A DNA stretch of 64,000 bases, taken from assembly GCA_003008705.1 (NCBI GenBank), contig PDUO01000068.1, positions 161,320-225,319 on the forward strand. Direction: 5' to 3'. The notes below the pieces were generated by a model. It was given only the letters and a program-made list of their open reading frames with translations, was not told where the DNA came from and made no database searches. Shown here piece by piece: positions 55,051 to 64,000 of the stretch (the first letter of the stretch is position 1; each line of letters begins with the position of its first letter). This stretch comes from Pezicula radicicola (lineage: Eukaryota; Ascomycota; Leotiomycetes; Helotiales; Dermateaceae). Made by a program: the position numbers and the translations under genes.

Positions 55051-56334
55051 ATGCTTGTCGCATCTCTTCTCGCGTGCGCTGCGCTGCTCATAGCGCCCGC
55101 CAGTTCGGCAGCAGTGCCAAGTAAAGTATATCCCAGCTTGAGCTTGAGTTTGAGCGGGGAAGCCCCTGCGGCGCGAGAGTATTTCTACGTCGGCGGCAAC
55201 TATGTCAATTCCAGCGCCGGTCATCTTTTTGCGAATCAGATGTACGTGGAGAAGTTGACTCCGACGAAGCCGTGTCAGCCTTACCCTCTGGTATTCATCC
55301 ACGGCCAAGGCCAGACTGGGACCGTAAGTGGCTAGCTATTTCACATTCTTTATTTATTAGAGGCCCGGAGAATCATCATACTGATCCCTCGACCTCATAG
55401 AATTGGCTGAATAAACCAGACGGTCGCCCAGGCTGGGCGACGTTCTTCCTCAACCAGGGATATGTAGTATATATCATCGATCAGACGGAGAGAGGGAGAA
55501 GTGCATGGAATCCATCTGGGAACACGACCATGACCACGTATTCGGCCGAAATCATTGAGCAGCGCTTTACAGCCCCTAAGAACTTCAGTCTTTGGCCGCA
55601 AGCAGCACTTCACACTCAATGGCCTGGTGTAAGTACCACCTTCCTTCACTATATCCAGCATCTCATCTAATCCACTCTCTCTCTCTCTCCAGACGGGGCT
55701 CATGGGCGATGCCATTTTTGATCAATACTACGCCTCCAATATTGAATTCCAATCCAATACCATTGTGCAAGAGACGAAAATGCAGGCAGCAGGTTCCGCA
55801 TTGCTCAACAAAATCGGCCCTGCCGTCCTGATCTCTCATTCACAGGGAGGTCTGATGCCGTGGGTCATTGCCGACGCGGTCCCGAAGCTGGTAAAGGCCA
55901 TCATCAGCATCGAACCGACCGGCCCGCCTTTTATCGATGCGGTTTTCTCATCGGGGACGACCCGGCCATATGGACTCACCGACATCGCGCTCACATATTC
56001 GCCAACGCCAACCAATGCGACCGCGCCCCTACAAACTCAGGTCGTCGCTAACAGTGCCACGGGTTCGGGAAACTGTACCATCCAAGCGTCCCCGGCACGG
56101 CAGTTGGTGAATTTCAAGAACATCCCCGTGCTTCTGGAGACGGCCGAGGCGAGTTATCATGCAGTCTATGATGACTGTACCTACGAGTTCTTGCTGCAGG
56201 CCGGAGTTCCGGCGCAGCGGCTGAACCTGGCTGATATTGGGATTCACGGGAACGGGCACTTACATTTCATGGAGAAGAATAGTGACCAGATAGCTGGTGT
56301 CTTGGACGCGTGGATCAAAAAGACGGTTGGATGA
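55051..56334 (+). CDS. Secreted alpha/beta-hydrolase
   Basis: Exons 55051-55323, 55401-55628 and 55693-56334 give 380 residues. The ATG at 55051 is chosen because a clear signal peptide follows (MLVASLLACAALLIAPASSA); an upstream in-frame ATG at 54895 would bury it. The oxyanion-side loop is PLVFIHGQGQTGTNW. The nucleophile elbow is LISHSQGGLMPW (G/S-x-S-x-G type with serine). The catalytic histidine is likely in GIHGNGHLHFM. Several N-glycosylation sequons (NSS, NTT, NFS, NAT, NCT) fit secretion. Relatives are fungal esterase/lipase-like proteins without a defined substrate. All introns are canonical. Confidence 0.88.
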
Positions 56335-56589
56335 GAAGGCTGTCGAATAGAGAGGCCAATTGTAGACATTTAGTGTAAAGTTCGTTCCTTTGGCTAGGGC
56401 AGTTCGACCCAGCGAGGATCTTGGAATTCTCTCTAAGTGCGGCTTGTTCTAGACTATAACATATCTACCCATTAATAACACGCAGCTAGGTGTGTTTTAA
56501 TTTATAGTCAAACGTAATAAACTAAAATAATATAAAACTATTATTAAATAGATTTTACCTTCTTAATTTTCTTATTACTTTTATTCTAC
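56335..56589. other. 3' flank, no gene
   Basis: Downstream region of the hydrolase gene passing into AT-rich DNA. No feature supported. Confidence 0.5.
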
Positions 56590-56960
56590 TTTTTAGAGTT
56601 ATTCTAGATATATCTCGGAAGAGGTACTCGGCAAGACGCACCCAGACACACTTACAACCACGAGTAACCTCGCTGGAGTGCTTGATACGCAGGGCAAGTA
56701 CGCTGAAGCAGAGACCATAAACCACCAGACGCTCGAGTTCTCAGAAGAGGTCCTCAGCAAGACACACCCAGATACTCTCACGAGTTGCTTATCTACCTCA
56801 GAGTAAAAAGGAGTATAAAGAAGTATTAATATTCTATCAAAGGGCTTGTACTAGCTATAAGTTATTATTAGGCCCTAAGCATCCAACAACTATAGCCTAC
56901 ATAAGCTACTATTTAACTATATTAGATAATAATGAGGGAAAATTTAAGTTAGTAATTTTA
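56590..56960 (+). pseudogene. TPR (kinesin-light-chain-type) repeat relic
   Basis: An open stretch reads SEEVLGKTHPDTLTTTSNLA, then LDTQGKYAEAETINHQTLEF, then SEEVLSKTHPDTLTS. This is the roughly 42-residue TPR unit that repeats in fungal NLR-like and kinesin-light-chain-like proteins. After a frame change it continues KKEYKEVLIFYQRACTSYKL and LLGPKHPTTIAYISYYL in increasingly AT-rich DNA. Neither a start nor upstream domains are present, so only the eroded repeat end of a larger gene remains. Confidence 0.75.
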
Positions 56961-59067
56961 AATTCAAGCTTAATTTGAGATTGGCGATTTATATATATCT
57001 AGTAATAAGGTTTCTCTAAAAGGTATTTATATAGAACTTTAGATATAGGAGGCGTAATTGATCGCGAATCTTCGTTACTATTTGGAGGAGCTGTTCTACT
57101 GCTAAACGAACGTACTGCTTTAATCGACCGCTTACTGCACAAAAAATGTTGACTATTTCGTAAATCTTAATTAAGTGCGTTTCTCGAATATTATGGTATA
57201 GCGTAAGTTTAGGCCGTGTTATAAGGAGCTAATTTGGAGCCCCTATGATGTTGAAGTATAAATACTGGTGTAATAAATTCAACTACTGTACACTTCATAC
57301 AGTGTATATAGCGGCTTAAAAGGAACTTTAAACATTCGTAAAAGTGATATAAATAAAAATCCTACGCTTGTCTAGATTTAGTTAGTTGCTCGCTATCTTG
57401 TAAATATTCTAGTAGTTGTATACAAAGGGGAAGCTAGTTTCGCTAGCTATTGTATTTATATATTGTGGTTAATCTTAAAATGTTGCTATTGTAATATCTA
57501 AATATACTAGATAGGTTAACTTAGTATATCCTAGAAGCTTCACTTTAACTCTTTAGCCTAGGTGATTCTAATGCTCCTTATATACTATCTTAGTATACTT
57601 CTAACTTAACTTTCGTGTAATCTAAATGTTCTAGATCATACCAGTAAGCTTGCTCCCACACGATATAGAAGCTAAGTGTAGGAAACCTCTCAAACACCAT
57701 CCCGGATAGGATATAAATAAGAGGGAAGGTGGATTTAGATAGGGATAAAGATATTGCCCTATTTTAAACGATAACAATCATCAAGACACTTAGAAGTGTA
57801 ATATCAACCCCCATTTAAAGTCCATTATTCCTTCCTAACCTCAATCAAATATCTCCCACTCACCCTACTAACCACAGAGAACTCGGACAATTTAAGATCC
57901 GGAAAGACCTTCTACACCTTTACACCAAGATATTACCCCCAAATACCTACCCTAGGCCTTAGTCGTGACATCTAGCGCTACATTTACGTCAATAAATCAA
58001 ATACGTATTATACATTTCTAGCGTCAATAACTTATGCATGGAATAACTCACTAATATAATTTATTATCGAGGTAGCGCAACGACCTAAAAGTATTACAGC
58101 ACACTGTCTCATTTTAGAAGATCCAGTATCAATAGCTATAAGTATCTCGAGTACTCACCAGCTCATTATACTGGGCTTGCGGTTATATTACAATTAGAGT
58201 TAGAACTCGGATTTACGCCACAGGCTCTCTTAGAAGGGTCCACGCCGCGGCCGTATAATATAACCAAAGTCACCGGCGGGTTTCTATCAACTATTTGATT
58301 AAGAAGGAGAGATACAAACAATAAGTTGATTTTGTCGAGTTTGAATAAGGTAGAGCACTAATTATCTCCATAAATACATTACACCTTATATCTACTTCCG
58401 ATAATCCCTCTCTATTTCCTTAAGTAGTATTCCACCCACCCACGCATCTAATTTCCTATTCTCATCGCTATAAGCCCCACTTCCCTCAGCCGTACCGTAT
58501 CTGCTCCCGTGATAGGGGTGACCGATAGAAGAATAAGGTCCTCTTCAGACATTCCTCCCAGCAGATAGATACCAAGGGACAAGTAAACAAAGCTTAAGCT
58601 ACTACCTATCTACCTTCCCATCTTTCCCTATGTAGTACTCAAACGCTATCTTTTAGATACTCCCTAAGATTTAGTTAAGCTAGAAGAAGACTTCTAGTTA
58701 CCTATAACGTTCCGCCGCCCGCGACCTTAATCCTTTTCTATATCCTCGATTTTATCGTTGATTTCGTTTCCGTTCTGCGTTGAAGTGGAGAGGGCTTGGG
58801 TTTGGTTTGGTTGTTATATGTGGGAGATGGTGTTGATAGGGAAGGGGGTTGATGGCGTAACCTTAGGCTGTTAGCTTTGTGTATATTTGATGAGACTTGG
58901 ATTTGAATTACTATTATTGGCTATCTGTGTTGCGAAAACCTTTAACTAACACTTAAGGCATATTGGTAAAGCTCTTATAACCATCTGCGGGTCGAGCGCT
59001 TCCTTTGGGATTAAGTGGTATATCGACCAGCGTTCAATCTTCGGCTGCGGCGAATCGGAGCAGGAGT
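56961..59067. other. No gene supported
   Basis: Mixed AT-rich and GC-normal sequence with frequent stops; 57800-58740 contains C-rich patches but no frame of note. Confidence 0.5.
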
Positions 59068-59674
59068 TTAAGGACAGCGTGTCCTGGTGCCTTTCGTAAT
59101 TCGCAAAGGTATCTTTCGACCGTTTCGGTTTCTTTTTAGTGCGTGAACTTTAGAGAAAGTAGTTGGGTCCACTAATAAATCCCGTGCTGTAAGTGAGGAT
59201 GCTGAGTTGAGGATATTTGGCTGAACTTCATCGACAGAGTGTAGGGATGACTCCTGTTGAGTTGTGAGAGGCACCTCTCTAGACACATGCTCAGACCTGA
59301 ATAGCATATACTCTTCCCCAAAGGGGACAATGATGATCTGAATTGTTCGATTGTTAAGGAGGTTCTTCGACGACAGCCTTAATTGTTGGAGTGATTTGCG
59401 AGCCAGGAGTTCTAAAGGTAGCTAGTAACTCTCGTCGTTGTTCTAGATCTATAAGTATCTAGTCTATTTCCTCCATTTGTACCACGCTCTCAGGATCAAT
59501 GATCTCCGTCGAGGGGAACGAATTGTCTATTTCCAAGCTAGCATGCTGCCCGCGTGTGCGCAGAGTCTTTAGTTGATTGGCGGGTGTATTTGTATGCCTT
59601 TGAAGGACACATTCGTTCAAGCATAGCTCAGTAACGGCGGATGTCATTTTCAGAGCCATATAATGCTCAGCCAA
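59068..59674 (-). pseudogene. Possible C2H2 zinc-finger regulator relic
   Basis: Two minus-strand frames (59674-59459 and 59307-59068) plus bridging sequence look like one broken gene. The downstream piece FRSEHVSREVPLTTQQ followed by SLTARDLLVDPTTFSKVH resembles the RSEHVSRH and ARDLLVRH helices of fungal C2H2 factors, but the cysteines and histidines are mostly lost. Stops follow MEEID and EEPP. Tentative assignment from pattern only. Confidence 0.35.
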
Positions 59675-61199
59675 TCCTTAATAGCAGCCCCTGTCATGAT
59701 ACCTGCACCTTCATCCCTTCCTCAGCCTGTCGAATACGATCCGATCAAGCCTAAACTTACTTCGACCATACAATGTGTTGTCACAGTTTATATTCTTATT
59801 AGAAGCTTTATAGATCTGATTTTTAGTCCCTTCTAGATTTAGGACCTAGAAACTACTACCTTCCGGTATTAGGGCGAAGGCACAGGGCTGTGGGAGGGGA
59901 CATTATAGCTTTTAATGATCTGATCGGTTTAATTACAGGATTATTGTCTCCTAATCTATAGGAGAGACAATAACTATATATATGTATAGCTTGTAGGACT
60001 GACTTATATAATAGATATTATATAAGAAAGCTACCGAGTACACTACTATAGTGGCCGTGGACCCTTCCGTAGTTAGTATCTAGAAGTGTAAGCTCTCTGG
60101 TTACTGTCTGAGTTAGCTTCCTATTAAGTTCAAAAGCTGATAAAAAGTTTATCCTTAGCGACAGAAAGATAGCCAAGGAGATTGTTGGTTCCTTCGAAAA
60201 GGTGTACAGTATACAGCCTAAGCTTGAGCGTCTCGGATCTCTCTAAAACCTTAAGATTCATATGCATGAGCCTTGCAGCCAGTACCTAAGCGAAGTATTC
60301 AAGTATATTGCGCTATAAGTACTGCCCGCCACTTGATTAGGCTGCCTGTCGGCTAATTTTCGGTTAGATTCTTTATGTATTAACGTCCGTCCCTACGTTA
60401 AGAGACGTACCCTGTCGCGAGACGAATCCATAGTTTAGGTATCTTAAGTCTCTCCTTTATAAAACTATAATGTTTTTATTAGTATATTACTATTCTTTAG
60501 CTATTTCTACCCTAGGAAACTAATATACAATGAGAAAATTATAGTAGTTAATTTATTACTAAATATAATAGTATTATTACTTATTTAGAAACTATAAATA
60601 TAGTTTATATTTAGTTTATACTATAGATAAGCTAATAGTATTAATTAGATAATTAATTTCTAAGTATTTTATATATAAAAAGACTATTTCTCTAATACTA
60701 TATAAGTTATTTTAGTATTAGTAATTATTTACTTTTATTTATATATATATACTCTTATTTTACTATCTATATAGAATTAAGTAACTATCTCTTAATTTTT
60801 AATTTATATATTTATTAATATATTCTATTATTTAATAATAGTTATAAACTCTCTATTATTATTAGTATATTAAATTAATTTATTTAAATTATTTAATTTA
60901 AACTAATAATAGTTTAAAAACTACTTAGTTCTATATAAGTTAAATAAACTTATTTAATTTATTTAACCTTAGTAAAAAATTATTAAAATAACTACTAAAT
61001 TTATATTTATTCTTAGTAACTTCTTAAACTAGTAGAATTAATTACTAGAGGTATATAAATTAGTTTAGAGTAATAGAAACCTAGTATAATTATATATTAA
61101 TCTAGTATTACTTATTTAGTTATTACTTTTAACCCTTCTAGTTTAATTAATATTTATTTAAATACTAATAATAACTCTTATAAAAATTAAAACTATAAA
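59675..61199. other. Spacer grading into AT-rich DNA
   Basis: GC-normal until about 60450, then extremely AT-rich. A small hairpin, ATTGTCTCCTAATC with the inverse AGGAGAGACAAT, lies near 59944-59972. No gene. Confidence 0.5.
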
Positions 61200-64000
61200 A
61201 TAATAATATAAAATATTTAGAATTAAATAAGATATATAGAAATATTCTATTTAACTAATTAATAAATAACTAGATATACTAGTATCTATATAAAAGTATA
61301 TATATAACTTTATAACCCTTTAGTACCTCTTACTTATATATAATTCTATAATAATATAAGAAGTATTAACTATATTAAAATTATATTTTATACTATTAGA
61401 TTATATCTAAAGAATAGAACTAGCTAGAAAGCTTTATAAACTTAAGTTATTTAAGAAAAAGTAAAGTATTAAAGAATAATTATAATAATAGAAAACTATA
61501 TATACTAATACTAAAGATCTTAATATTATAAAAACTATTAATAATTTTATTCTATTTAATTTTATATATATAATCTAAAATATTAATTCTAGATATAAGT
61601 TAACTCTTAAACTAAAATTAGTTTTAAAAGAAGATAAAGATAAAGATCTTCTAATATTATATAACCTTATTAATTAATTTTAAACCTATTAGAAATCCTT
61701 ACTATAAGTTTATAAAGTAATCTATAGTATATTTATTATATTCTAAGACTATTTAGATTAAACTATTAAATATAAATCTAAATTCTTATATATATATAAT
61801 AATCTCTATTAGTATAATAATTACTATTATCTAGTTAAAGAAAACTAGTTAAAAGAATAGTATATAAAGAAGGAAGTTATTAATTTAATTTAGAAAAAAC
61901 TAAATAGAAATCTAAAGATAAAAGTATTAATTAATAGTACTATTTAATATAAGAAGGAATTCCTTATTAAAAGTAAATCTATTTCTATTAAAGTTTAATT
62001 TAATAACTAGTTAGAAATAATATTAATATTAATAATAGATACTCTTCTAAAACTAAGAACCTTTATACTAGTCTCTAGTATATTCTCTCTAAATATCTAG
62101 GATTTAAAATATAAACTAGTTTACTTTATTATTCTTAATTCTAAATCTAATTCCTATATATATAATAATCTCTTATAGTTTAAAATAATCTAGTTTATAT
62201 ATCTATATAAGACTATTATAACTAGAAAAGAGATCTATTAAATTAAAGTCTATAGAATAATAATATTAGTTATTAACTTTCTCTAAGGTAAGATTATTCT
62301 AAAACTCTAGAATACCTTATATATTCCTAGATTTATAACTAATATTATATTACTTTAATTATTAAAATATAAGAGAGTTTACTAGAATATTAAATATAAT
62401 TATCTATATATAAAAAATAGAACTTTATATAATATTAGTACTTTAGATAACTTTTAATATATTAAATAAAATATTAAAATATTACCTAAAGGTATATTTA
62501 TAATAAAATATAATATAAAAGTATTCTTTAAAGTTATAACTAAGCTCTAGTATAGTTAACTTAAATATCCTAACTTATAAACTATAAATATACTATAAAA
62601 TATAGTTATTAATATTAATATTAATAAATTAAAACTATATCTTTAAACTATTAAATATTCTATATATAGATAAGTTAAAGTTTATAAACTAGTTTTTTAT
62701 TTATTATATATAGAAGAAGATTTTATAAAACTTTAGTTTTAAACTATAACTAATCTTATTAATCTATTATATACTTATAGTTATAATAATAATAAATAAA
62801 TTCTTTATATTTAATATATTAAAATTAAACTTAATCTAGTATACTCTATATTATATAAAAATAAATTAATTTAAATATTAATTAATATTATTTATCTTAT
62901 TAAAAATTAATAGAGAAAGTATATAAAATTTATTTAATATAATAGTAAATTATTATATAATCTAGAGATTAAAGAATTCTATAAAGAAAGAGATATTATT
63001 TATAAGCTAAGTATATTAAATACTTAAGTATAAAATAAAGGTTTAGAGAAAGTAAGATATATACTTATTATAAAAGCCTACTATATAAGAATCTAAGTAA
63101 ATTTACCTTATAACCTATAATTAAAAGTTTATTATATAATAGGATATCTAGTAAATTAAACTTTAATTAAAGCTCTAGGATAGCTAATACTATATAAAGC
63201 TTTAAAAGATATAAAACTATCTCTAGTTTATATTTAAACCTTTAGTTATTATATATATATTCTAGAGAAAGATAAATACTATCTTCTAGGATTATATAAA
63301 TTATTACTTTATATATATATTAACTATCTTATAGAGTTTACTAGTATTACTATATTCTATATATAGGTATCTAATTTAAATAAGATAATTTAAAGTTATA
63401 ATATCTTCTTTAATAAGGAATTATTTTATTCTCTTAAAGACTTTAATATTAACTATATAAATAAACTTATAATTAAGATAATAAGTCTATTAGAAAATAT
63501 TATAATAGAAGAAGAATAGAAAGATAATAATATTCTTAACTTTATAACTATTATACTATCTTATATATCTTAAAATAAAACTAGTTCTAATTAATTAGAG
63601 TTTAAGAAATTACCTACTAGAATAGAATAATAAGTAGTTAAACCTTAACTACTAATACTAGAAATAATACTAGAATAAGAATAAATACTACTATCTATAA
63701 ATAATAGTAATTTAAATTAATCTAAAATTAAGTTATAGAACTTATAAAATACTCTATAAAAATACTAGAGAGATATTAATACTAGAAGTATAAATAGAGT
63801 ATTAATAGTAATTAGAGTAATAGTTTAAATTAATCTATTAAATATCCTATTTAAGAGTTAATATTCTACTTATACTATAATTTTAGATATATTATAAAAT
63901 AATTTAAACTTTTATTAAATCTTTATAATATTTCTAAACTAAATTAAATCTCTATTAAAAATCTATTATAATTAATTATTATTTAAACTAAAAATATAAA
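61200..64000 (+). mobile_element. Ty1/copia retrotransposon, heavily RIP-mutated, cut by window edge
   Basis: In very AT-rich DNA the plus strand still encodes copia Pol landmarks between stops: integrase-like YNSKLLYNLEIKEFYKERDI then YKLSILNTQVQ (with a TAA at Q), VRYILIIKAYY, and GYLVN*TLIKALG*LIPYEA, which matches the family's NRTPTKSLGWKTPYEAL. Further on comes NIFFNKELFYSLKDFNINYI. A gag-like stretch may lie near 61440-61700. Nearly every tryptophan and glutamine position is TAG or TAA. The left border is estimated and the right end is outside the window. No function remains. Confidence 0.75.

Noticed and set aside
1..64000. tRNA or rRNA genes
   Set aside because: No cloverleaf with GGTTCGANNC-type T-arm or rRNA-like sequence was recognised by eye; a covariance-model scan would be decisive.
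61200..64000. AT-rich right end as mitochondrial DNA
   Set aside because: Copia Pol remnants with TAG/TAA in place of W and Q indicate a RIPped nuclear retroelement.

Overview
The window is nuclear DNA of a filamentous ascomycete (Pezizomycotina). Genes are broken by short GT-AG introns (mostly 44-142 bp). Three Zn2Cys6 regulators, GMC, P450 and PTH11-type rhodopsin-like families are present. Gene islands alternate with very AT-rich blocks in which transposon and gene relics carry CAR-to-TAR and TGG-to-TAG stops, the signature of repeat-induced point mutation (RIP). No species can be named from the sequence alone. Exon joins given below were worked out by hand from splice sites; unless a lesion is stated, they add up to an intact frame.

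Layout. 1-1.8 kb: a hAT-type MITE with an 8-bp target duplication beside a TA-flanked fold-back element. 2.0-4.3 kb: an intact secreted-type GMC oxidoreductase. 4.3-8.8 kb: AT-rich and repeat DNA with one small cysteine-containing ORF. 8.8-14.2 kb: two single-pass Ser/Thr-rich membrane proteins around a decayed ankyrin gene. 14.2-17.3 kb: nested MITE-like elements. 17.3-26.6 kb: a compact five-gene neighbourhood: Zn2Cys6 factor, cytochrome b5/b5-reductase fusion, cytochrome P450, 3-hydroxyacyl-CoA dehydrogenase-like enzyme and YWTD beta-propeller. Two of its promoters hold clusters of a TCTCCG motif, so it looks like a small co-regulated catabolic or biosynthetic module of unknown substrate. 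28.5-38 kb: a second Zn2Cys6 factor, a diverged QCR8 (complex III subunit), a phosphatidylinositol synthase and a SAM methyltransferase, all intact.

38.8-50.8 kb is a graveyard: a Zn2Cys6 gene with RIP-like stops, a MITE, a deleted Fot1/pogo relic, then RpiB (about 24 residues lost, bracketed by 36-bp inverted repeats), dihydroxyacetone kinase (C-terminal domain lost), a Baeyer-Villiger monooxygenase (frameshift), a RIPped Tc1/mariner relic and a class II aldolase (frameshift). The kinase, isomerase and aldolase suggest a lost sugar/ketose catabolic cluster. 52.6-56.3 kb: an intact rhodopsin-like membrane protein and a secreted alpha/beta hydrolase around two repeats that recur elsewhere in the window. 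56.5-64 kb: remnants of TPR and C2H2 genes, then a heavily RIPped Ty1/copia retroelement running off the right edge.
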